Positions 55,455-64,000 of a stretch of 64,000 bases of DNA are shown here, piece after piece; positions within the stretch are counted from its first letter, which is position 1, and every line of letters begins with the position of its first letter. The notes below the pieces were generated by a model that saw nothing but the letters and a program-made list of their open reading frames with translations, was not told the origin of the DNA and did not search any database. Made by a program: the position numbers and the translations under genes. Location of the stretch: positions 655,963,676 to 656,027,675 of the forward strand of contig CM048744.1 of assembly GCA_026315105.1 (NCBI GenBank), in the 5' to 3' direction. This DNA comes from Locusta migratoria (taxonomy: Eukaryota; Arthropoda; Insecta; Orthoptera; Acrididae).

Positions 55455-56708
55455 CATTTTCTCTTCTTGACCAACACCTCCAACCAATTGTTCAAGACAT
55501 AGCCTCTCACATCGAAGAAACCAACCACTTTCTTCAATGACTCTCCACCATCCCCACCACATTATCTCCATGATCCTTAGTTGTCACAGCTGATGCCACT
55601 TCCCTATGCACGAAGATATCCGACATCATGAAGTTGCTACTATCAATTACCAGTGTCCTTCAGACTCCAAGCCCAATAGATCATTCCTCATAACCCTTAC
55701 AGTGAAATTGTAACAAGCAATTACTTTTCCTTTGAAGAAACAGTATACAATCAAATCTGCGGCAAAGTCTTTGGCACTGTGTGGACATGGGCACAGCCAT
55801 GGCACTCTACTATGCCAACCTATTTGTTGGCCATCTAAAGGAAATCTTCCTAGCCCCCAAACCCCTGGTCTGCTTCTTTGGTGATGTTTTAATGGTTTGG
55901 ATTCAGGGGCATAACATCCTATGCCCATTCCTTCACAACCTCAACCCTTTCTCTCCCATCAGTTTCACTTTATACTTTGTAACACAGCATGCCACCTTTC
56001 TGGATTTTAACCTCCACCTCACTGAAGACACATCTGTTCACATTGAATCTACTAATTACCCACATTACCTGCACTTTGGCAGCTGCCATCCATTACACAT
56101 GATAAAACCTCCCATAGACCCTAGCCACCCACGCACATGAATTTTCAGTAATGAAATATTCCTTACCCAATATCCTGAAGACCTCACAAAGGTCTTGACA
56201 GACAAGCATTACTCTCCTGACCTTGTCTGCAAACAGATTTCACATTCCATATACTCGCATCACTAATTCTCTCACCCCACCCAATAACCAGCCACAAAGG
56301 AGTGTTCTTTTTTTTGCCCAATACCACCCTGGACTCAAACAATTTAATCAAATCCTTTGCCAAGGCTCTTATTATCTGTTATCATGCCTTGAAATGAGAG
56401 ACATCCTACTCAAGCTCATTCGGATGCCTTCTAAAGTGATGTTCTGTCACCCATGCAAACTCCACAACATCCTAGTCCATCCCTATGCCACTCCCTGTGG
56501 AAGACCCCATGTTAAACCTTCCCATTCTACCCACAGCACTTCTTACTCCAGTCCTGTCACAGGTTTAACCTACCGCATCAAAGGTTGGACCACCTGTGGG
56601 AGCAGCTACATAGTTTGCCAACTCTACTGCAATCAATATTCAGCATTTTACATTGGCATGACAACAAACCAGCAGTCCCTCAGGATAAATAGCCACCCTC
56701 AAACTGTG

Positions 56709-56743
<35 letters not shown>

Positions 56744-57240
56744 ACCATCTTGTGATATAGCATGCAGCTGAACCGAACAGACTTGATTTCAATGGCTATT
56801 TTACAATCTAAGCCATCCACCACCAGCTCTTCTGTACTGTGCAGATGGAAGTAGTCCCTTCAGCATAGTACTGCAACCATCCAGGCCCCAAACTAAGGTA
56901 ACTTATCATCCCTACAACCCATGCATAATACCCCTTATTCCCTGCCCACTATACTGTATCCATCCATTTCATGTCTTTCTTCCATCTGTGTGTTGCCCCT
57001 TCTTTTATTTATCTGTCTTGAATATTTCAATACACCCTTTATTAATTTTTTGCTGTTCCTCTACACATCCATTTTTCCTTCTCCTACCCCTTTCCTTTAC
57101 TGCATTCTACGCTGCATCTTCCATTTCCACCTATCAGAGCCTTTACAGTCCATTGTGCACCATGGAACGAATTATCTCCATCCTTACTTGGCATCCCCAC
57201 CACTTTATTTACTCCCCTCACTCATTGTCGAGATGCTTGT
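55455..57240 (+). mobile_element. PLE-1 copy in unit 5 (best preserved)
   Basis: Open frames at 55781-56140 ('GTAMALYYANLFVGHLKE', 'ATFLDFNLHLTEDTSVH', 'YLHFGSCHPLH') and 56223-56771 ('ILVHPYATPCGRPHV', 'CNQYSAFYIGMTTNQQS', 'LRINSHPQTV') show the RT palm end, thumb and GIY-YIG domain with conserved spacing. The family's catalytic YIDD is replaced by GDVL. A 30-nt A tract sits at 56711-56740. The 3' part ends near 57240. Confidence 0.85.
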
Positions 57241-57391
57241 TCAATTGAATTGGCTTGGCCCAATGAAGAAAAATACTCATTATCAAGTATTGTTTTGGAG
57301 AGCATCTTTTTATACCACAGATGCCATTGGTATGTAATTTAAAAAAAAAAAAAACCTTAGTTAAATTATTGAGAAAAATAATTTCATGTAG

Positions 57392-59085
57392 ATTTCATTC
57401 CATTCCATGATGGTGGTGGTGGTGGTGGTGGTGGTGGCTGGTGCAGCAACAGTGTTGAATAATTAAAAAATGCTCAGTCTCTGTTGCAATATTTTATCAT
57501 CCAATAACGCGTTTCGCGCTGTTAGCGCATAGTCAGACTGAAAAATGACAAATGTTTTGTTACAGTCCGTGTACCTGGCGGGCAGCGAATCTAATGTGCT
57601 AAGGTCAGTAAATTTGAAAATTCAGACTTACTTGGGCATAGATGGAGCCACAGAGCTATCTATAGCTTTGTAGGCAGTATTTTAACAATTTGTGTTGCCA
57701 TTGGGCGCCTGCAAAGAGGTAAACGTACAAAGTATGTAAGGTTTATTTGAACTAGAATAACTAGGGACTAAAGGGGTGTTGTATGGAAATTAATGGAATG
57801 CTTTTATATGATAAAACTCACCATAGAAGCGGAGGAGTCGCTGTCGCGGCAGGTCCACGTTTACAACTTGTATATTAATAACTGCGGAACAAATGTGACC
57901 GTTAAACAGAGCATTATGTGCAGAGTTACGCCTGCGTGAATGAGCGGCTCGCCAAGCGGTAGCTTGGTATTGTTAGAGATATTTGTGACAAGGGGGAATG
58001 AATCTTGTAAAATGATACATGTTGGTATGAAACAATAATAAATGAATGAAAACGAAATTATTAGAGGCCTGAGGGTGGGGCGGGAGAAAGATGTTGTGAA
58101 TTGTCAGAAAGGGTTCATTTTGGAAAAAGGTGGATAACATGATGTCGTAAAAAGTTTGATTTTTTGTGTTGAGCTGTTCGTTGAGACTGTGTTCTGAGGA
58201 CCGTTTTACAAACTTAGTGATTTCTAATTCAAGAAGTGAGAGTTTTTTTTCTTTGGAGGCGATGTGAAGAACTTGTAATTTGTCAAGGGGGGGCTGAATG
58301 TGTTTGCTTCTTTTGAGGTGCTCGGAAAAGGCAGAATTATTTTTGGCAGCGCCTATCTTAGTTAAAAGATGTTCTTGGAAACTTGTTTCGAAGGCTCGTC
58401 CAGTTTGGCCAATGTATGATAAGGGGCACTGTAAACATTGTATTTTGTAGATTCCTGACTGGCTAAAAGAGTCTTTAACTAGCCGTTCACTGTGGTGAAA
58501 GCAATACTGGATCTAGGGAGAAGGGAGGTGTTATTTTTAGAATTTTTTCTGCTGTACAATTGGTCAACCAGGCTCGCCTGGTATCCGTTGGTTCCAGCAA
58601 TGTGCTGCAGGTTAGCTAGTTCTTGCTCAACTGTTTCACTGTTTGAAGGGAGGTCGCATAAGCGGTCAATCATTGACGAGAAAAAGCTTACTTTATGACT
58701 GTACGGGTGACAGGATGTTGAGTGGATGACAGCGTCACTGGTTGTGGGCTTTCTGTAAATTGAAAATGTGATGTGATTGTTGGATAAGGTGAGAGTTAGG
58801 TCCAAGTAGTTGATGGAGCAGTTGGGTGACATGATCTGATGGGTGAAAATCATTTTTGGATGCAGACTGCAAAATTCGTTCGAAAGGGATGGTACTTCAG
58901 CTGTGACTGCATTAATTATGATGAGAATGTCATCCACATATCTGCAATAGAAGAGTATTTTCTTGCCAGGTACACGGACTGTAACGAAACATTTGTCTTT
59001 TTCCAGTCTGACGATGTGCTAACAGCGTGAAACTCGTTATTGGATAATAAAATATTCGAACAGAGACTGAGCATTTTTTAATTTT
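57392..59085 (-). mobile_element. PLE-2: Penelope-like element with inverted terminal repeats
   Basis: Inserted in the unit intron with a 12-bp duplication, 'aatttcatgtag' (57380-57391) and 'aatttcatatag' (59086-59097). About 115 bp from 57465 ('aaaaaatgctcagtctctg') to the 'gtccgtgtacctgg' ending near 57580 is the reverse complement of about 58968-59080. The coding relic between them is on the minus strand. A (GGT)n run at 57410-57436 lies at the 3' edge. It is 5'-truncated and private to unit 5. Confidence 0.9.
57580..58990 (-). pseudogene. PLE-2 reverse transcriptase end and GIY-YIG endonuclease
   Basis: Minus strand. It begins in the RT active site ('RYVDDILIIIN', YVDD intact, from about 58955), then 'INYLDLTLTLSNNHITF', 'FSIYRKPTTSDAVIHS', 'SCHPYSHKVSFFSSM' in a 152-codon frame (58937-58479). 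After a stop the GIY-YIG domain follows: 'GIYKIQCLQCPLSYIG', 'TGRAFETSFQEHL', 'NSAFSEHLKRSKHI'. It is the clearest GIY-YIG in the window, with Tyr, Ile and Gly all present. The palm N-terminal to the active site is missing (truncation). About one frame break. The coding part ends near 58030. Confidence 0.9.
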
Positions 59086-59133
59086 AATTTCATATAGTGT
59101 GTTATCTAAAGTATCTTGTAAGCTCATTACCTG

Positions 59134-60188
59134 TGTAAAGTATTACTATATTTTTACATTTCATTCTACCACTTTCAAACAGAATACTCAGCTTTTCAAC
59201 ATTACGATGTATGGGGTTCTGCTCGCTGCAACATTATTCTCCTGGGGCGTCGTGGTAGAAATAAATACTCGATATGTACAATTTTTCATTTCTTTAATTT
59301 GAAATCAAACTGCTTCTCCACCGAAACATTACAAATTCAAACTCGCGTACAGTACACAAATTACCACAACAGACTGACATAGATTCCAAAGTGCTTTACA
59401 ACCGCAGAAACTCGACCTCCCCCACGCAAGGCTGTGAGGCAAATATATAACATCAACAATAATGAGATTACATTATGCATTGTTCATAACAATTGAATAT
59501 ACTAATTTAAAATTACCAAACACACAAAGAAAAAAATTCATGTACACAAAAATAACCACAATATAAAATGAAAACTATACATACAATAATTTTACATGGC
59601 CCAAATATTTTTAAGTCATAATTTCAGTTCTCCCTGTATGATAACAAACAGCACTGTTAAATGTCAATAAATTAGCTAATGAGTACATCATACATGTTCC
59701 TAACATATATTGAACTATCAAATATCATTGCAAATCTGAAAATAGGTTCAAAATCTCACGTCAGTCAATATATACAAAGAATTAAAATATTGAATTTCAA
59801 CTATTACAATAATTAACACAATTAGCTGGTCAATACAACTTGTTTATGACCTTAACCTATATACAATGCTATTTATTTTCATGACTTTATGTTTTACATA
59901 CGTTTTGTACCCTTCATCAGTCTATTTATTAAAATAATGTACAATGACAAAAGTATTGTTTATGAACTGTCTGGAAATGTCTTATACAAATCTCTTAATT
60001 AATGAAATCTATCACTGCTTTTGATCACAGTATCACTGAGACACTGTCCTACACCGATTCCTAGACTGGCTATTTCGTTTGTAACTTCACACGCAAAATA
60101 TATCACTATTACACCACACGATTCCATGTCTGACGCAGACAGTATCATACAATAACATTGAGATGAGAGGGCCCCCAGTATCGTCACA
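59134..60188. mobile_element. Probable solo LTR
   Basis: A 1,055-bp insertion beginning TGT and ending ACA, flanked by 'cctg' at 59130-59133 and 60189-60192. The unit intron reads straight through this point in the other units ('cattacctgttatgcc'). No coding region inside. TG...CA ends and a 4-bp duplication fit an LTR left after recombination, but no partner LTR is present to prove it. Confidence 0.7.
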
Positions 60189-60775
60189 CCTGTTATGCCT
60201 TACTTTTAACCATCACAGTATCAAAAATCTTTCTCTTGTACTCCCGAAACTGTCTATATGTCCAGATCATAAATTATTACAAAATGTGTGGCAGAAAAAA
60301 CTATTGGAACATTTGTCACTTTTTTCTCCATTCACACATTTAAACAGTTTGAACTGAGATATATTTAGGTTTCGAAGCTGTGGAAACTATGCTTATGGCT
60401 TTATATTGCTATGAAGAATGGCAGTTAAGCTTAAAATTTAAAGCTGTACAGGCAGTAAGAAAGACAAAATTAAAACAGATGTGAGACATTTATTGCAGCA
60501 GTAAGCTTAAAAATAGAGTATACATTATTCCAACCAATTATGAAAGAAATTCAACAGGAGCTGCTAGTATTAATTTTTATTCAGAATATTCACAGTATAG
60601 GAACACTAAAATATCAGGAATTAGTGATATTAAATGTTTGTAGATACTCTGGTCAAAGATCTTGAATCGGGTAACTAACAGGAGTGCTAACATTAGATTA
60701 GATTAGGTCAGTAGTTTCCAAACATTTACTTCAAGTACTTTATTTGGAAATTAATACACATCCTGTTGATTTTAG
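60189..60775 (+). repeat. Intron segment before exon copy 6
   Basis: Standard array intron, continuous from 'cctgttatgccttac' to the acceptor 'ttgattttag'. Confidence 0.85.
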
Positions 60776-60868
60776 GAGCTGGAGGCACTTAAGTCTGCAC
60801 AACAAGGAGATAAGAGTTTGCTGGATGAACTAGAGAAAATGAAAGCAGAAAATGAAAAACTTAAGAAA
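60776..60868 (+). CDS. Coiled-coil exon, copy 6 (31 codons)
   Basis: Acceptor 'ttgattttag', donor 'gtgagtttc'. Short form with the consensus sequence of the short group (KSAQQGDKSLLDELEK) and a final Lys. It is the last exon copy seen; the following unit stub (62028-62070) stops before the exon. The next exon of the gene is outside the window. Confidence 0.75.
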
Positions 60869-61029
60869 GTGAGTTTCTTCATTATATTTTCAGTGAAATA
60901 GATTTTAAAATAGATATGTTCTTATTTACATAGTAACAAAAATTATAATATTCCTTTTTCAGTGCAGCTGATGAGTAATCTCCCATTACAGTAAGAAAGT
61001 ACTTAATTTCATAACAATCATTTTCTCTT

Positions 61030-61560
61030 CTTGACCAACACCTCCAACCAAATGTTCAAGACATAGCCTCTCACATCCAAGAAACCAACCACTTTCTTCA
61101 ATGACTCTCCACCATCCCCCCCCCCCCCCCCCCCCACATTACCACCATGATCCTTACTTGTCACAGCTGATGCCACTGCCCTATGCACCAAGATATCCAA
61201 CATTTTTTCAGTGTCCTTCAGACTCCAAGCCCAATAGATCATTCCTCATAACCCTTACAGTGAAATTGTAACGAACAATTACTTTTCCTTTGAAGAAACA
61301 GTATACAATCAAATCTGCGGAAAAGCCTTTTTTCACTCTGTGGATATGGGCACAGCCATGGCATCTGTATGGCACTCTATTATGCCAACCTATTTGTTGG
61401 CCATCTAGAGGAAATCTTCGTAGCCCCCCAAACCCCTGGTCTGCTTCTTTGGTGATATTTTAATGGTTTGGATTCAGGGCTACTCACTCATTGTTGAGAT
61501 GCTTGTTGAATTGAAGTGGCTAGAGATGTTGGTCATGGGTACAATTCCAATCTGGATTTT
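61030..61560 (+). mobile_element. PLE-1 copy in unit 6, internally deleted
   Basis: Begins like the others and contains a C tract at 61116-61135. At 61482 it jumps from 'ttggattcagggc' to 'tactcactcattgttgag', losing about 1.3 kb including the GIY-YIG region. The end ('ggtcatgggtacaattcc') is present. Confidence 0.8.
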
Positions 61561-62070
61561 CCATTGTTATATTTATATATATATATACATATGCATGTCA
61601 CAATGAAGAAAAATACTCATTATCAAGTATTGTTTTAGAGAGCATCTCTTTATACCACAGATCCCATTGGTTTCTAATTTTAAAAACCTGAGTTAAATTG
61701 TTGAGAAAAATAATTTCATGTAGTGTGTTATATGAAGTATATTGTATATTGCAAGCTCATTAACTGTTATGCCTTATTTTTAACCATCATAGTATCAAAA
61801 TATCTTTGTCTTGTACTGCCGAAAATGTCTATATGGCTACATCATAAATTATTTCAAAATGTGTTGCAGAGAACACTATTGGAATATTTGGTACTTTTTT
61901 CTCTATTCACACATTTAAACAGTTTGAACTGAGATATATTTAGGTTTTGGAGCTGTGGAATCTATGCTTATGGGTTTATATTGGTATGAAGAATGGCAGT
62001 TACTCTGGTCAAAGATCTTGAATCGGGTAACTAACGGGAGTGCTAACATTAGATTAGATTAGATCAATAG
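61561..62070 (+). repeat. Unit 6 intron end and exon-less unit 7 stub
   Basis: Intron with a 240-bp deletion at about 62000 ('gaatggcagt|tactctgg'). The start block of a seventh unit ('taactaacgggagtgctaac', 'gattagattagatca') then ends at 62070 without the acceptor or exon. Confidence 0.8.
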
Positions 62071-62199
62071 ATGATGAATATGAGATTTTATAATGATGTG
62101 GAACATGTCAGTTTAGTAAAAGATAACATTACATGACATATAAACTTTTTATTTTATTTTTAATTTTTTTCCCATTTATTTTGTTTTATTATTTCTTTT

Positions 62200-62251
<52 letters not shown>

Positions 62252-62626
62252 TAAATGTAGTAATTTCTGTGTAAAAATACATCTACTGAGAAGAAGGAGT
62301 TGTATCCAGAAATATTTGTTTTTAAATGCTGGTTAGCTGTCCGTCAGTCATTTTATGTTACCTGGAAGTGACCTAAGACTTCTATAGCAGCATAATTCAC
62401 CCTCTTCTATATCATAATTAGATTTAACCATGAATTGTGTAGAGCAACATTTTTCCTAGTATTGTAGCTATGCAACCCATTAATGCTTTTGAATTGTGTT
62501 GGGTTATTTTTAACATTTTTATTTTATTTTATTTATTTAAATCCCATAGATCCAATATAGTGAGGAATTCGCTTGGATGTAGGACGTGTCAAATGATACA
62601 AAAAGGAACATACAGAATCCCTCTTG

Positions 62627-62688
<62 letters not shown>

Positions 62689-62700
62689 GGTATTAAATAA
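62071..62700. other. Region after the array: LINE-like debris, T tract, (TA)n
   Basis: Starts 'atgatgaatatgagatttt' and 'gatgtggaacatgtcag', a phrase I recall from orthopteran LINE 3' regions. A 49-nt T tract occupies 62202-62250 and a (TA)n run 62632-62686. No gene. Confidence 0.5.
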
Positions 62701-62984
62701 AGAATTTTGGCTTACCTAAAGTACAGGCTCGTCGAAGGAAACACGAAACACACACAAAAACACACAACCATCGAGCTTTCGCCACCAGTGGTGGCTTCTT
62801 CGGGAAAAAGAGGGAGGAAGGAGAGGAGAAAGGGAAGGATACGGGTTTTAAGGAAGTGGAAAAGGAGCCATTCCAATCCCAGGAGTGGAAGGACTTACCT
62901 TAGGGGACAAAAAGGAAGGTAAACAAATACACACACACCCACACATATCCACATCCAAACACACCTAGGCAGACATTTGTAGAA

Positions 62985-62986
<2 letters not shown>
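62700..62986 (-). repeat. Isolated Penelope-like terminal repeat, reverse orientation
   Basis: Reverse-orientation relative of 53155-53415: 'ggcttacctaaagtacagg' start, 'aggatacgggttttaagga', 'ggaaggacttaccttaggg', 'acacctaggcagacattt'. On the minus strand a 6-bp hairpin (GCCACC/GGUGGC, 62795-62781) is followed by GAAA (62780-62777) and preceded by CCGAAGA, one base from the hammerhead core. Confidence 0.7.

Positions 62987-62988
<2 letters not shown>

Positions 62989-63051
<63 letters not shown>
62989..63051. repeat. (TA)n microsatellite
   Basis: Pure TA run of about 63 bp directly adjoining the terminal repeat at its left. Confidence 0.95.
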
Positions 63052-63056
<5 letters not shown>

Positions 63057-63101
63057 GAAAATTATACAGGGAAACTTTCCCGGTGGGATAAATAAAAATA
63101 A

Positions 63102-63216
63102 AAATAAAAATAGAAAAGAGATGACTTACCAAAAGGACCGGCTCGTCGAGAGAAACAAATTTGTTTCTCTCGACGAGCCGGTCCTTTTGGTAAGTCATCT
63201 CTTTTCTATTTTTATT

Positions 63217-63217
<1 letters not shown>
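63102..63217. repeat. Perfect 58-bp-arm palindrome without spacer
   Basis: Bases 63102-63159 and 63160-63217 are exact reverse complements, centred on 'acaaatttgt'. The arm ('gacttaccaaaaggaccgg', 'ctcgtcgagagaaac') resembles the edge of the Penelope-like terminal repeat at 62708. It is probably a head-to-head junction of two such ends. A (TG)n run follows at 63229-63259. Confidence 0.95.
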
Positions 63218-63259
<42 letters not shown>

Positions 63260-63263
<4 letters not shown>

Positions 63264-63468
63264 AAAAATTACACATCAAAAGGTATAGGCAAAAATTACA
63301 CATTACACAAAAATTACACATTACATAAAATAACACATTAAAAGGTTAAAAATTACACATAACACAAACACAGGTAGATCTCAGCAGTAAGAAATAGTTA
63401 TATTGACAAAAATTACACTTAACATGCTACCATAAAATAACATCTTGTAAATTAAAAAATAAAATTTG
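63260..63468. repeat. Short irregular repeats of 'aaaattacaca'
   Basis: The phrase recurs at least six times between 63268 and 63420 with variable spacing. It lies just 3' of the LINE fragment that follows and may be its tail. Confidence 0.6.
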
Positions 63469-64000
63469 TTAACACAAATTGAAATATTCTTCTACTGAAT
63501 AAAATGACTTATCTAATAGATATTGTTTCAGTTGATGTCTAAATTTGGGAGGCTCATGGATAAGTGATTTCAGAGATAGTGGAAGAGGATTGAACACTTT
63601 GCAGCTCATATAGTGGGCTCCTTTTTGTACAGTACTTAGGTTTTTTAATTCATAATGGAGATCTAGCTTCCTCCTGGTATTGTGAGTATGGTAACATTCA
63701 TTAGTTTTGTACAAGTGTACATTTTTGACAGTAAAGCATAGTAGGGAGTAAATATATTGACATGGAGTTGTCAGTGTCCCTAATTTTTTTAAAAGGTTTC
63801 TACACGAATGCCTTGGTTTGACTCCACACATTATCCTGATCACTCTTTTTTGTGCAAAGAATATTTTTTTATAAAGTGGCTGATTCCCCCAGAAAACTAG
63901 GCCATACAACATTACTGGATGAAAGTAACTATAATAGGCAGTTTTAGAGGTGTCTCAGTCACAGATAGTGGAAATTATGTGAATAGCAAATGTTGCTGAG
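63469..64000 (-). pseudogene. LINE-C reverse transcriptase C-terminal end
   Basis: The minus-strand frame 63912-63469 encodes 'MLYGLVFWGNQPLYKK', 'FFAQKRVIRIMCGVKPRH', 'CRNLLKKLGTLTTPCQY', 'HTHNTRRKLDLHYE', 'GAHYMSCKVFNPLPLS' and ends normally at 63469. It has the same C-terminal blocks as LINE-D (29904-30338) but diverges too much to be the same subfamily. Upstream, 'TSKTAYYSYFHPV' continues after a frame break toward the right end of the window, so the rest of the element lies outside. Confidence 0.85.

Larger units (their letters stand above)
18851..62070 (+). repeat. Tandem exon-intron unit array (six units plus a stub)
   Basis: Units begin with a conserved block ('taactaacaggagtgctaac', then 'gattagatt' repeats, then 'tttccaaacatttactt') about 100 bp before each exon. 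Starts are 18851, 23640, 28707, 45679, 55109, 60672 and a stub at 62028. Between exons each unit carries PLE-1, then 'cacaatgaagaaaaatactc', 'catcacagtatcaaaata' and 'ctctggtcaaagatcttg'. Without later insertions a unit is about 2.7-2.9 kb. Unit 6 lacks about 1.3 kb of PLE-1 and about 240 bp near 62000. The stub ends before its exon at 62070. The array may start to the left of the window, because the foldback element hides its upstream side. Confidence 0.9.

Noticed and set aside
61116..61135. C tract as a functional G-quadruplex element
   Set aside because: It is a simple homopolymer expansion of a C-rich stretch found in all PLE-1 copies; nothing else supports a role.

Overview
The window is repeat-rich eukaryotic DNA from a large arthropod genome. 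An orthopteran or other polyneopteran insect is the best fit. That is an inference from the tRNA-derived SINE family (head with 'ggttcgaa' B box, body 'catggatatttgtgc', tail 'catttgaacattttt'), the tandem tRNA-like repeats ending 'ctgccaggaagtttc', and abundant Penelope-like elements, all of which resemble repeats I recall from grasshopper genomes. There is no bacterial gene organisation, no operon, no functional tRNA or rRNA, and no CRISPR array.

Region 1 (1-18.8 kb) is one giant foldback-type element. Its two ends are inverted copies of each other. Each arm carries an outer unique part of about 560-730 bp, then 15-17 tandem copies of a 185-bp satellite in opposite orientation in the two arms. 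The interior is a graveyard of other elements: a Tc1 element inserted in a SINE, a 92-bp-arm palindrome, a LINE fragment with two SINEs inside it, a decayed DDE transposase, a decayed piggyBac transposase and a small membrane-protein ORF.

Region 2 (18.85-62.07 kb) is the only host-like coding material: six tandem copies of one short coiled-coil exon on the + strand, at 18955, 23730, 28811, 45783, 55212 and 60776. Each lies inside a repeated intron unit of about 2.7-2.9 kb once later insertions are removed. All six have intact ag/gt splice sites, multiples of three in length and a single open frame. The first two are 38 codons and the last four 31 codons; the difference is exactly one heptad. 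Every unit carries the same decayed Penelope-like (PLE-1) copy, so that element was present before the amplification. Each unit then acquired private insertions: a TIR transposon with a split gene (unit 1), a 5'-truncated LINE (unit 2), a LINE with copia, Gypsy, SINE and a second PLE nested within or beside it (unit 3, 29.5-45.1 kb), a 6.5-kb block of dispersed repeats including tandem tRNA-like units (unit 4), and a third PLE plus a probable solo LTR (unit 5). Unit 6 is internally deleted and a stub of unit 7 lacks the exon.

Region 3 (62.07-64 kb) holds LINE and PLE debris, long simple repeats, a perfect 58-bp-arm palindrome and the C-terminal end of another LINE reverse transcriptase that runs off the window.

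The window is best read as part of a huge intron-rich gene for a long coiled-coil protein, grown by unit duplication and then inflated by transposons. The best-preserved element is the Gypsy element at 34871-39804: LTRs about 99% identical, perfect 5-bp target duplication, and one stop codon in gag-pol. Coordinates of element edges are exact where a target duplication or inverted repeat is cited, otherwise approximate.
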